A model generated the notes under the pieces. The model saw only the letters and a list, made by a program, of their open reading frames with translations, did not search any database and was not told the origin of the DNA. From assembly GCF_900129795.1 (NCBI RefSeq), contig NZ_FQWW01000008.1:259480-323479 (forward strand): DNA of 64,000 nucleotides, in the 5' to 3' direction. Position 1 is the first letter of the stretch. The number at the start of each line of letters is the position of its first letter. Made by a program: the position numbers and the translations under genes. Shown in pieces: positions 18,342 through 27,157 of this stretch. Source of the DNA: Flavobacterium sp. CF108 (GTDB taxonomy: Bacteria; Bacteroidota; Bacteroidia; Flavobacteriales; Flavobacteriaceae).

Positions 18342-19019
18342 TTATGCTTTTTGAATGTTGATTGTAAATAGAGAATGATGCAATTCGACTTTTTGACATA
18401 TACCATTCTGGAAATGATAATCATTATAATTTCCGTCAGGCAATTCAATACGATACGAGTGATTGTCTGTTTTTTTGATCGTTAAAAATTGCTGAAAACT
18501 ATCTGAATAAACCTTGTCTTCACTTACAGGTTCTTTACTGTAAAGCAGCATAAGGTTGTAATTGATATATTGTTGTTTAATTTCTCCTTTTCTATTTTCA
18601 TCCGAAGTTTTATAATTTGAATCTATGAGCTGCGTGGTTTTATTGGCTTTTTCTTTTCCGTTAACATGACGCTTTACGTAGGAGGAAATTAATTTTCCGT
18701 TTTTAAAATGTGAACCTTCTTCTGTTTTTACATTGATACCAAAAATCAATCGGGTTTTTACTTCCGAAGAAATTTTCAAAAAGACTTCACCATTATTATT
18801 GTTTTGGTAAAACTGCATTTGCCCAATGATGACCCCATTTCGAAGTACATTATAGTTTACTGTCTTTTCCTGCGCATAAGATATAGCTGTAGAAAGAAAA
18901 AAGAACACGACAGATTTTATCTGAAGATTTATGGTTTGAAAACTGAAAATCTCATGCAGGGAAACGCATTTTTTAAATAACCAAAATAGTAATGCGGCAG
19001 TGATAATTAAAAGTATCAT
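18342..19019 (-). CDS. DUF6134-like exported protein
   Basis: A 225-residue protein with two N-terminal hydrophobic stretches (about 2-14 and 36-50); the second ends in STAISYAQ, like a signal peptidase site, so the first 35 residues may be non-native. No internal Met lies near, so ATG 19019 is kept. The mature part is beta-rich (VNYNVLRNGVIIGQMQF, KTRLIFGINVKTEEGSHFKNGKLISSYVKRHVNG, LPDGNYNDYHFQNGICQKVELHHS). It resembles DUF6134 proteins of Bacteroidota that occur beside membrane desaturases; function unknown. It is the first gene of the six-gene minus-strand operon, 19 bases before the desaturase start. Confidence 0.6.
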   Translation of the reverse strand: MILLIITAALLFWLFKKCVSLHEIFSFQTINLQIKSVVFFFLSTAISYAQEKTVNYNVLRNGVIIGQMQFYQNNNNGEVFLKISSEVKTRLIFGINVKTEEGSHFKNGKLISSYVKRHVNGKEKANKTTQLIDSNYKTSDENRKGEIKQQYINYNLMLLYSKEPVSEDKVYSDSFQQFLTIKKTDNHSYRIELPDGNYNDYHFQNGICQKVELHHSLFTINIQKA

Positions 19020-19071
19020 AAGGCAATTGAGATTAAAAGTTAATAATTGTACTCTTGCTACAGCAGTAATA

Positions 19072-19102
19072 CAACCTAATAACTCTTTACCCCTATTTCA
19101 AA
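19072..19102 (-). promoter_or_regulatory. Possible promoter of the minus-strand ECF operon with TTACCCC word
   Basis: Reading the minus strand, TTTG (19102-19099) is followed after 20 bases by TAGGTTGT, an imperfect TAnnTTTG box. The spacer contains the word TTACCCC on the plus strand at 19087-19093, and CAACCTAAT at 19072-19080; similar words form the motif at 19398-19425. If both are real, a regulator bound here would sit inside the promoter. The remaining part of the 514-base gap 19020-19533 is AT-rich and holds no ORF apart from this and the next site. Confidence 0.3.
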
Positions 19103-19397
19103 ATGAAAATTTTTTTTAACTCAGAAAAAATAATGCAGGAAACAACTCAAAAACCGCAGCTATAGTTTTTGTCATAAATATTTATCTATTAGCAGTATAA
19201 TAAATGTACCTATTTTGCAGGATGGTGATTTTACTGCTGTAAATACATTTAATAGTTTAAAAAAAGTATGATAACCATTACAAGTTAGGTCAAAATATAA
19301 TTATTTACGTATTCAATATTTTTTTAATACTTTTTCTTACAATAATAAATTTTTAAAGCTAAAAAAATATCAAAAATGATTTTACAAGACTTTTGAA

Positions 19398-19425
19398 CAC
19401 CCTAATTCGTATTTTATTACCCCTT
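19398..19425. promoter_or_regulatory. Operator-like motif upstream of the second susC, copy 1
   Basis: CACCCTAATTCGTA at 19398-19411 followed by TTTATTACCCCTT to 19425. A copy at 25242-25272 upstream of the lipoprotein gene at 25524 shares CCC, AAT, CGTA, TTTATTAC and CCC at equal spacing (17 bases between CCC and TTAC in both). It is 108 bases before the susC start. Two-part conservation with fixed spacing is what a dimeric or AraC-type activator site looks like; the regulator is not known. Confidence 0.5.
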
Positions 19426-19533
19426 ATAAGACTCATTATTATTCATTTTTGCACAGTTAATCACTAGTTCATTTATCCACAACCATAGTGATTTTCATAC
19501 TAACTAATTATTAACCAAAAATGAAAACCAAAA

Positions 19534-22500
19534 ATGACAAATCTTATTAGGATTAAAAAAAGTCCTGATTGCGAATCTGTATTTAATTTGAAAAAGAAAA
19601 TGATGATGCTCTGTGTATTTTTTTCTTTATCTCAGGTTCATAGCTACGCAATTAGTTCAAAGAGTACAACAAACCCAAAAAATGTACTGGAACAAAAAAA
19701 CATCAAAGGACAAGTTAATGATGAAAATGGTATGCCGCTGCCGGGAGTTACTATTTTAGAAAAAGGAAGCAAAAATTCCACTTTAACGGATTTTGATGGA
19801 AAATTTACTTTAAAAACAGATAATGATAATGCTGTCCTGATAATATCTTATTTGGGCTATACAACCAAAGAGATTACTTTAAAAGGAGAAACTTCCATTA
19901 CTGTAAAACTTCAAAAAGCAACAACATCACTAGATGAAGTTGTGGTTGTAGGATATGGTAAAATGAAGAAAAAGGATTTAACGGGGGCAATTGTTCAGAT
20001 AACACCTGATAAGCTGGCGAACCAAAATCCGCAGACTGTTCAGGATATATTAAGAGGTACTCCAGGTTTAAGAGTAGGTTATGATCCTTCTGCAAAAGGA
20101 GGTGGAAATATCCAAATTCGTGGGCAGACTTCTGTGTATACCGGTAATGATCAAAAAACAGGAGGCCCTCATAATTCCCCGCTTATTATTTTAGACGGAA
20201 TGCAGTTTTATGGTGAACTTTCAGAAATCAACCCTGATGATATTGCCCAGCTTGATATTTTAAAAGATGCATCGGCAGCATCTGTATATGGATCGAGAGC
20301 GGCTGCAGGAGTTATTCTTATTTCAACTAAAAAAGGTAAATCGGGTAAACCTATGATTAGTTTTACTACAAACACAACCATTAGTAATAAGAGTGCTTAT
20401 CGTGGTGTGTATTCTCCAGAGGGCTATTTAAAATATCGTGAAGATTGGGAAACTGCCCAAACTTATGGTATCAACACAGCAACCGGGCAATATGAAGCAT
20501 GGATATCAGGAACAGTTGCTAATGGCAAACCGGGGTATTTCTCAAATCCTAATGATTTAGGCAAATGGGGGATTACAGAAGCGCAATGGTTAGCTTATCA
20601 ACCAGCTGCTCAAACAAATGGAAAAAGCTCTAAAGAAGTATGGGGAACACGTTTGGGATTGAATTTTGATCCTTCACTAATGGCTAATTTCCTGGACGAC
20701 AAAACACACGATTGGAGCGACAGCTCTTTTAGAACAGGAATTAATCGTGACAATAATTTGAGTATTTCTGGTGCAGGTGAAAGGGTTAATTATTACATGT
20801 CATTTGGTTATTTAACCTCAGAAGGAGCTATTGTGGGCAATGATTATAAATCAGCTCGTTCTAATATGAAAGTTGATGCTAAAATTACAGATTGGCTTGA
20901 CTTTGGGGCAAACATTAATTTTCAGGATCGATCAGATGGAGATATTACCCCTTCTTTAGGTACAAATGCCGGGGATAATAACATGATGAGAACCAGCCCG
21001 TTTGGAACTTTTAGAGATGCAAATGGTAATTATGAGAGACAGCCAATGGGTAAAAATGTCTCTGGACAGAATTATAACTATTATTACGAACGTCAATTTA
21101 TTGACAAGGAGACAGGATATACAACGTTGAATTCTATTTTTAATACAAAAGTAACTTTGCCTTTGGGCATTACCTATTCATTTAACATTGCTCCTCGTTA
21201 TCAATTTTTTCATGATCGTTATTTCAGGTCAACACAAAATCCAAACTGGCCTGCAGCTACTACAGGAGCAAATAGAAATAGTGCTATAAGATTTGATTAT
21301 AACCTGAATAATACCATAACGTGGGATTATACATTTGCTGAAAAACATCACATCGTTGCAACTTTTGTTCAGGAAGCCGAAGAACGCCGTTATTGGTCAG
21401 ATGGAATGGATGCTTATAATATTCAGCCTTCAGATGCTTTAGGGTTTCACCTTGTAAATACGGCAACAATGGCTAATAGTGCCATTCGATCAAACGATAC
21501 GCATGAAACGGCAGATGGATTGATGGCAAGACTTTTCTATTCATTTGATAATCGTTATATGCTTACAGCAACTATTCGTCGTGATGGATATTCAGCATTT
21601 GGAGCTTCAAATCCTTACGCCGTTTTCCCTTCTTTTGGGGTTGCGTGGAACTTTAAAAACGAAAACTGGTTTCCATTAGATGCTATGAGTACCGGTAAAT
21701 TGCGTTTGTCTTGGGGTAAAAACGGAAACAGGTCGCTTGCAGATCCATATGTTTCTTTGGCAAACTTAGTAAATACCGGAACTATGGGGTATTTAGATCC
21801 TTCAGGAAAAGCACTTGAAATCAAATATTTAGCACTTGATCGTTTGGCAAATCCAAATTTGGAATGGGAAAAAACAACCTCAACTAATATTGGTCTTGAC
21901 TTAGGTTTCTTAAATGATCGTATTACTGCTACTTTAGACCTTTACAGAGCATCTACTCATGATATGATTATGAGTCAGTCCCTTCCTGGTTTTACTGGTT
22001 TTTCATCAATTGCAACCAACCTTGGAGAGGTTCAAAATCAAGGTCTGGAATTGAGTATCAACAGTCTTAATATGAAAAGCACAAACTTTGAATGGCGCAC
22101 TTCATTTGGAATCTCTTATAACGAAAATAAAATTGTGTCATTATATGGCAATATGGTAGATATTAAAGATGAAAATGGTAATGTTATTGGAAGACAAGAA
22201 GGAAATGATTCTGCTAATGGATGGTTTATAGGCAGACCAATCACTCAAATTTGGGATTACAGAGTAACTGGAATCTGGCAAAAAGATGAGTGGAAAGAAG
22301 CTCGAAGATATGGACAGCGTCCAGGAGACCCAAAAGTTGCAAACAGCTATACAGCAGATGATGTAGATGCAGTAGATCCAGATGGTGTTCCTTATAAAAA
22401 AGCAGTTTATAATGAAAAAGACAAACAGTTTTTAGGGAATTCAAACTCTCCTGTACAATGGTCGATGCGCAATGATTTTAAGATTTATAAAAATTGGGAT

Positions 22501-22920
22501 TTAGCTATCAGTATGTATTCAAATGTGGGAGGTAAATCACTTAGTTCAATTTATATGAACACTTTCAACGATGCCAGTTTGTATAAATTCAACTTCAATC
22601 CATATGTAAATCCGTATTGGACACTTGATAACCCAACAAATGACTGGGCACGTCTTGATGCTAAAGGGCCTGCAGGAACTCCGGTTGCGCCGGGAAGATT
22701 GTATGACCGTAGTTTTATTCGTCTGGACAACATTTCGTTAGCCTATACACTTCCTAGAGATCTTTTAGATCGCGCGCATATTAAAAGTATAAAAATTTAT
22801 GCTTCAGTTCAAAACGTAGCAACATGGTCTGCTTCTAAAGAATGGAAATATTTTGGAGATCCGGAAACAGGAGGATTGGCTACGCGACAGTTTAATTTAG
22901 GTTTTAATTTCCAACTTTAA
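19534..22920 (+). CDS. Second SusC/RagA-family TonB-linked outer membrane transporter
   Basis: A 1128-residue receptor with an unusually long N-terminus: about 22 polar residues before the hydrophobic signal core (MMMLCVFFSLSQVHSYA). It continues with a carboxypeptidase-regulatory-like domain (about 55-130, TDFDGKFTL), VVVVGYGKMKKKDLTG as the TonB-proximal linker, a plug domain (about 150-275) and a barrel ending FQL. There is no STN domain. It shares family but not close sequence with the first SusC. SusD follows after 13 bases. The ECF/FecR/STN operon is divergent from it, and the motif at 19398-19425 lies in its leader, so it may be controlled by one of these. Confidence 0.95.
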   Translation: MTNLIRIKKSPDCESVFNLKKKMMMLCVFFSLSQVHSYAISSKSTTNPKNVLEQKNIKGQVNDENGMPLPGVTILEKGSKNSTLTDFDGKFTLKTDNDNAVLIISYLGYTTKEITLKGETSITVKLQKATTSLDEVVVVGYGKMKKKDLTGAIVQITPDKLANQNPQTVQDILRGTPGLRVGYDPSAKGGGNIQIRGQTSVYTGNDQKTGGPHNSPLIILDGMQFYGELSEINPDDIAQLDILKDASAASVYGSRAAAGVILISTKKGKSGKPMISFTTNTTISNKSAYRGVYSPEGYLKYREDWETAQTYGINTATGQYEAWISGTVANGKPGYFSNPNDLGKWGITEAQWLAYQPAAQTNGKSSKEVWGTRLGLNFDPSLMANFLDDKTHDWSDSSFRTGINRDNNLSISGAGERVNYYMSFGYLTSEGAIVGNDYKSARSNMKVDAKITDWLDFGANINFQDRSDGDITPSLGTNAGDNNMMRTSPFGTFRDANGNYERQPMGKNVSGQNYNYYYERQFIDKETGYTTLNSIFNTKVTLPLGITYSFNIAPRYQFFHDRYFRSTQNPNWPAATTGANRNSAIRFDYNLNNTITWDYTFAEKHHIVATFVQEAEERRYWSDGMDAYNIQPSDALGFHLVNTATMANSAIRSNDTHETADGLMARLFYSFDNRYMLTATIRRDGYSAFGASNPYAVFPSFGVAWNFKNENWFPLDAMSTGKLRLSWGKNGNRSLADPYVSLANLVNTGTMGYLDPSGKALEIKYLALDRLANPNLEWEKTTSTNIGLDLGFLNDRITATLDLYRASTHDMIMSQSLPGFTGFSSIATNLGEVQNQGLELSINSLNMKSTNFEWRTSFGISYNENKIVSLYGNMVDIKDENGNVIGRQEGNDSANGWFIGRPITQIWDYRVTGIWQKDEWKEARRYGQRPGDPKVANSYTADDVDAVDPDGVPYKKAVYNEKDKQFLGNSNSPVQWSMRNDFKIYKNWDLAISMYSNVGGKSLSSIYMNTFNDASLYKFNFNPYVNPYWTLDNPTNDWARLDAKGPAGTPVAPGRLYDRSFIRLDNISLAYTLPRDLLDRAHIKSIKIYASVQNVATWSASKEWKYFGDPETGGLATRQFNLGFNFQL

Positions 22921-22933
22921 TAATTATTCAACA

Positions 22934-24934
22934 ATGAAAAGATATATAAAAAATAAAGTTACAAGACTAGTGCCTTTTATTCTATTGGCAGCTCTGTCTG
23001 GCTCTTGTTCAAAAGATTTTCTCGACTCAGATCCGCTTTCATTTTACGAACCTGGAAATACATTTACTACAGAAGCCGGGTTACAGGCAACTTTAGCGCT
23101 GTGCGATAAACAGCTGCGTAATAATTATATTCACTATGGTTTTTCTGGTGTAAGTGTGCCTATTGGTACAGAGTATCTTTTCTCTGACATGGCTCAATAT
23201 GGAAAAACAGACACAGGAAGTAATATTGCTGATTATGCTAATACTATTGTTCCTACCGGAGATTTTCGAAGAGATCCAAGTGGAGAATCTATTTATCTTG
23301 GGTTTATGTGGACTGAAGCTTATACTGGTATTAAAAATGCAAATACTGTATTAACATACATTGGTAGTGTGACAAGTTTATCAGAAGAGGTTAAAAATAA
23401 ATATATTGGGCAGGCTTATTTTCACCGCTCATACCGCTATCTAAATCTGGTTTATCAATTTGGAGACATACCGTTGATTACTAAAATCTTGTCGGTTCCA
23501 AAGCAAAGTTATTATTCTACTAAAAAGGAAGCCATCATTGAAATGATTACAGCAGATATGGAGAAAGCTGTACAATATGTTCCTGAACAGTCAAAAATAG
23601 GATATGTTGGTATGGTTAGCAAAGGAGCATGCCGTCAGTTACTAATTAAATGTTATTTAGCATCTGGAAGATTTGCTGAAGCCGAAGCACAAGCTAATAT
23701 TTTAATTGGTCAATCAGGTTATTCTTTGGTACAAAACAATTTAGGCATTTTTGATCCGGGAGGAAATCCTACGGCATGGCCTATTACCAGAAATGTAATA
23801 TGGGATTTGCACAGACCTGAAAACAAGGTAATTTCTGCTAATACCGAAGCTATCTTAGTTGCACCAAACGGAGGAGCGCAGTCATTTTTAGCATTTGCTT
23901 CGATGAGAATTTTTGGACCTAACTGGAATGATGCCAATTTAATTACTCCAGACGGTAAAACAGCAGCTCCACGTTTTCCATTGACTGATAAAACGAATTA
24001 TAATGCAAAATATGATTATCAAAGAGCAATAGGTCGTGGTATTGGTACTATCAGTGGTTCTTATTACTCACAACATCCTATGTGGGTTGTAAACAATATC
24101 GAAGATAAACAGGATCTTAGACATAACAGCACAGTTGGAAACTGGGTAAATATGGAAGACCTTAAATACGCTCCCGGGCCAGGGGGAAGTGCAACATGGG
24201 CTGGACAAAATTTTAGAATGAGAGAAGCTGGCAAATTGTTAGCACAAGATTCTATTCGTGACTGGTTTGATTTTCCGCATTATAAAATCTATTATCATGA
24301 TGTTGTAGCCGAAGCTAACCCAGCAGCAAATGATTTTCAGGGAGCTACTGCCGGATCGAGTGCGCATATGTACATATACCGTTTAGCAGAAACTTATTTA
24401 TTACGTGCAGAAGCTCGTTTTTATCAAGGCAATGTTTCCGGAGCAGCTCAGGATGTTAATGCTGTAAGAGCAAGAGCAAAAGCTTCACAAATGTATGCCA
24501 CAGTAACTATTGGTGATATTTGTGCAGAAAGAGGAAGAGAACTTTATATGGAAGAATGGAGAAATGTTGAATTAAAACGTATTTCGCACTGTTTAGCAAT
24601 GAGCGGAAAACCAGATGAGTGGGGTCATACTTACAGTTTAACAAATTGGGATAAACAATCTGGAACAGATGCATCTGGAGGTAGTTATTGGTATCAGCGT
24701 ATTGTACATTACACCCTTTACAACAAATATCCGGCTGGTATTTCTCTTAAACCGGGTGTAAAGTTTTATACTATGGACAAACGTAATAATTACTGGCCAA
24801 TTCCATTTAGACTTGCTATAGAACCTAATCTCAAAGGTGAGTTAAGTCAGAACTTTGGTTATGATGGTTACAATGCAGGCGTTAAAATCTGGGATAAATG
24901 GCAGGATGCTGTCGAAGATGAAAGCAAAATTTAA
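22934..24934 (+). CDS. Second SusD/RagB-family lipoprotein
   Basis: A 666-residue lipoprotein (Cys25 in SGSCSKDFLD), longer than the usual 500-600 residues of SusD proteins. The family signature blocks are clear: FLDSDPLSFYEPGNTF at the N-terminus, the TPR-like part with AYFHRSYRYLNLVYQFGDIPLITK (about 155), and near the C-terminus YRLAETYLLRAEARF, AVRARAKAS and CAERGRELYMEEWRNVELKR. It is co-transcribed with the SusC gene just upstream. A terminator follows at 25012-25045, so no enzyme is in this operon, which leaves the substrate open. Confidence 0.95.
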   Translation: MKRYIKNKVTRLVPFILLAALSGSCSKDFLDSDPLSFYEPGNTFTTEAGLQATLALCDKQLRNNYIHYGFSGVSVPIGTEYLFSDMAQYGKTDTGSNIADYANTIVPTGDFRRDPSGESIYLGFMWTEAYTGIKNANTVLTYIGSVTSLSEEVKNKYIGQAYFHRSYRYLNLVYQFGDIPLITKILSVPKQSYYSTKKEAIIEMITADMEKAVQYVPEQSKIGYVGMVSKGACRQLLIKCYLASGRFAEAEAQANILIGQSGYSLVQNNLGIFDPGGNPTAWPITRNVIWDLHRPENKVISANTEAILVAPNGGAQSFLAFASMRIFGPNWNDANLITPDGKTAAPRFPLTDKTNYNAKYDYQRAIGRGIGTISGSYYSQHPMWVVNNIEDKQDLRHNSTVGNWVNMEDLKYAPGPGGSATWAGQNFRMREAGKLLAQDSIRDWFDFPHYKIYYHDVVAEANPAANDFQGATAGSSAHMYIYRLAETYLLRAEARFYQGNVSGAAQDVNAVRARAKASQMYATVTIGDICAERGRELYMEEWRNVELKRISHCLAMSGKPDEWGHTYSLTNWDKQSGTDASGGSYWYQRIVHYTLYNKYPAGISLKPGVKFYTMDKRNNYWPIPFRLAIEPNLKGELSQNFGYDGYNAGVKIWDKWQDAVEDESKI

Positions 24935-25011
24935 ATCTCTTTATTACCTTAAATTGAGGATTTAGAAAATGATAGATAATAAATAAGCTTTATTCAAAAG
25001 AAAGCTAAAGT

Positions 25012-25045
25012 AAAAAGTGAGTTAATATATTTAACTCGCTTTTTT
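25012..25045 (+). terminator. Terminator after the second susD
   Basis: AAGTGAGTTAA at 25015-25025 pairs with TTAACTCGCTT at 25031-25041 (one G-U pair), 5-base loop, then five further T residues. Confidence 0.8.
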
Positions 25046-25241
25046 ATTTTAGGAGATCTTGTTTCTCTATTTCAATTAATATCAAACTTCTTCAAATCAA
25101 ACAGATATACAGCCTTTTTAAAACACACAATACCAAATTCTTCATTATTTAAACTTTATCTGTTTTTTTTACTCTTTTTTTATTGATACCATTTTTTTAA
25201 CCTGAAAAAAATGCACAAAATACACACGCGAGATTTTTTTG

Positions 25242-25272
25242 TACCCAAATACGTACTTTATTACTCCCCTTT
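25242..25272. promoter_or_regulatory. Operator-like motif upstream of the PL14-like gene, copy 2
   Basis: TACCCAAATACGTACTTTA at 25242-25260 followed by TTACTCCCCTT to 25271; it matches the motif at 19398-19425. It lies 252 bases before ATG 25524 inside a 589-base gap (24935-25523). That gap otherwise contains the susD terminator, the inverted repeat at 25374-25408 and AT-rich leader. A 67-codon ORF at 25211-25414 spans the motif and is not considered real. Confidence 0.5.
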
Positions 25273-25373
25273 CGAATTGTTTTTAATCAACTTTACATTG
25301 TCAAATTACGAATTGCGTAACCACCGCAAATGTGATTTGTATGTAAAGCAATGTCTAGACAAATTGCATGACC

Positions 25374-25408
25374 TATACGTAAATAAAAACATTTTTTACT
25401 TACGTATA
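25374..25408. repeat. Inverted repeat in the leader of the PL14-like gene
   Basis: TATACGTAAATAAAAA at 25374-25389 pairs with TTTTTACTTACGTATA at 25393-25408 with one mismatch and a three-base loop. It has no T-run behind it, so a regulator site or a leader hairpin is more likely than a terminator. The core TACGTA also occurs in the motif at 25242-25272. Confidence 0.55.
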
Positions 25409-25523
25409 CATTGATGCCGATTTCAAAAACTGTAAAAGTTTTTGTTTCAGCAGCCAATGCTATTTAACTATCAATTTTACTAACCATTAAATTAATTATT
25501 ACTAACCTTTAATTATTTAAAAA

Positions 25524-26315
25524 ATGAAAAAATTCCTAAAATTAACAAGTTTCCTATTTATTACTGTATTAGTGTTTAACTCCTGCGACAAGGAACAAGA
25601 TGTAATTGAGCCGCAAAGCGTTAGCAAAGAATCGCAGCAAAGCACTAACAAAGAAGCATCTGCAAACACTGCAGCGGCAGATCCTCTTGCTGCAGCATTA
25701 GCAGGCAGTGCCGGAGCCAGAACGATCACATTGCAGACCAATACACTATCGTGTCCTGGTGGTTTGTGTACATCGTATGGTGTTTGGTCAACGGGAGTTT
25801 ATACCGTTTGGTTCCAGATGAGATTTAATTCTGGATTTTATTGGAGCCGAGGCGGAAAATGCGGATATGGTATCCTAATTGGTGATCAAAATACTGGCGG
25901 TGATCCGGGATGGGATGGTAATGGCGGTAGTGCCAGATTTATGTGGTACTGCCCAAATGGATCAAACTCTGCTAAAGGAAGCGGAGCTTATCTTCAGCCT
26001 TACGTTTACTATAGAGATCAGCCTGGACAATTTGGTAATGATTTTGGAAAAAAATACTATATCCAAGAAAATGTGACATATAACTGTCAAATATCTGTTA
26101 AGTTAAATACTGGATCAAGTACAAACGGATACGTAAAATACTATGTAAATGGTACTGAGATATTGAATCAAACCATTCGCTGGGTGACTAACGATGCTAA
26201 ACGTAATGTTAATGCAGTAAGTCTTCACACTTTCCGTGGCGGCAGTCAGGAATATTGGAAAGCTCCTGTAACAAGTTCTATTTATTATCCTAGTGCATCT
26301 TGGGATGCGCTATAA
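25524..26315 (+). CDS. Lipoprotein with polysaccharide lyase 14-like jelly roll
   Basis: A 263-residue lipoprotein (Cys21 in VFNSCDKEQ), with a low-complexity Ser/Ala/Gln linker (about 30-65) and a single beta-rich domain (about 66-263). The domain has features I associate with the family 14 polysaccharide lyase/lectin-like fold: RGGKCGYGILIGD, SARFMWYCPNG, a repeat of exposed Tyr/Lys strands (YVKYYVNGTEI) and VSLHTFRGGSQEYWKAPVTS near the end. Two Cys pairs are possible. It could cut a uronic-acid polymer or only bind it; the family call is tentative and no catalytic residues are claimed. It stands alone between a terminator upstream and one downstream, but shares the leader motif with the second susC. 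Confidence 0.5.
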   Translation: MKKFLKLTSFLFITVLVFNSCDKEQDVIEPQSVSKESQQSTNKEASANTAAADPLAAALAGSAGARTITLQTNTLSCPGGLCTSYGVWSTGVYTVWFQMRFNSGFYWSRGGKCGYGILIGDQNTGGDPGWDGNGGSARFMWYCPNGSNSAKGSGAYLQPYVYYRDQPGQFGNDFGKKYYIQENVTYNCQISVKLNTGSSTNGYVKYYVNGTEILNQTIRWVTNDAKRNVNAVSLHTFRGGSQEYWKAPVTSSIYYPSASWDAL

Positions 26316-26358
26316 TCTTATACGGTTTAAAACCATTTGGCCGGAATAAATAAAAATC

Positions 26359-26412
26359 ACAACTTCGATGCTGTTTATTATATACTAATAACACATCGAA
26401 GTTGTTGGTTTT
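26359..26412 (+). terminator. Terminator after the PL14-like gene
   Basis: ACAACTTCGATG at 26359-26370 is perfectly complementary to CATCGAAGTTGT at 26394-26405, loop 23 bases, followed by GG and five T. Confidence 0.7.
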
Positions 26413-26418
26413 TCTAAC

Positions 26419-26426
26419 TACCTTTG
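26419..26426 (+). promoter_or_regulatory. -7 box of the AraC-sensor-like gene
   Basis: TACCTTTG fits the Bacteroidota consensus TAnnTTTG exactly and lies 33 bases before ATG 26460. No TTTG is seen at the expected -33 position. Confidence 0.4.
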
Positions 26427-26459
26427 TTTACCACTTTCGTAAACAATTAAGCCAAAAAT

Positions 26460-27044
26460 ATGCTTTCTATATCAAATTTGGTTGTAGAAGAAGAGATTAA
26501 AAATTCATTCTCTATACGCTTTCTTGAAGACAAGAAATACGAGCAAAAATCAACGTACAGACTTGTTTATAACCGAATCTTACTAATTGAGTCAGGAACT
26601 GGAGAAATAATTATTGACGACCAGATTTTTCAAATATCATCTTCACAATTATTTTTAGCCGCAAAAGGACAGTTTATAAGTTTTAATGCCCAAACAAAAT
26701 TTACCGCATACGAACTTAGTTTTGGCGATTGCTTTTGGGAAAGAACACCTTCTAGCGCCAACAATTGTAAAGCTGTTTTGTTTAATAATGCTTCTGCCAA
26801 TCAAACAATTCCGTTAAACCATCAGGATAATATTGAGTTTATTTCTATTTTTAAGTCTTTGTGGTATGAATATCAAAAGGAGGAATACATCAATCAACTA
26901 GATGCTTTGGCTGCATATTTAAAAATTATAATGATTAAGATTGCAAACGTTTCCGAATTTTCATCGCAAGAATTTTTGCGACTGTATTTTGCATTCTCCC
27001 TGGAAAGAATAATCAATCAGTTTATAGTAAAAATGAGAATTTAG
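26460..27044 (+). CDS. AraC-type N-terminal sensing domain without helix-turn-helix
   Basis: A 194-residue protein. The N-terminal half is a cupin-like sensing domain as in AraC regulators (YNRILLIESGTGEIIIDDQIFQISSSQLFLAAKGQFISFNA). The second half is the helical dimerisation part (FISIFKSLWYEYQKEEYINQLDALAAYLKIIMIKIA). AraC proteins should now continue with about 100 residues of DNA-binding helices, but the frame stops at 27044 and no such sequence is found in any plus frame before 27157. It is either a decayed regulator or a small sensor that works by pairing with a full-length AraC protein. A promoter box precedes it, so it may be expressed. Confidence 0.65.
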   Translation: MLSISNLVVEEEIKNSFSIRFLEDKKYEQKSTYRLVYNRILLIESGTGEIIIDDQIFQISSSQLFLAAKGQFISFNAQTKFTAYELSFGDCFWERTPSSANNCKAVLFNNASANQTIPLNHQDNIEFISIFKSLWYEYQKEEYINQLDALAAYLKIIMIKIANVSEFSSQEFLRLYFAFSLERIINQFIVKMRI

Positions 27045-27157
27045 TAACTCATTCTCAAAATTGTATAAAATAGATAGCAGTAAAAAAAATTAATTTTAAG
27101 TTATTCTAATTGAAAAAGTTAGATAAATCTTAAGCTATAAATTTAAACCTATCTATT

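Noticed and set aside
25211..25414. 67-codon plus-strand ORF in the leader of the PL14-like gene
   Set aside because: It covers the shared motif and half of the inverted repeat, has no recognisable features, and its composition matches AT-rich leader.
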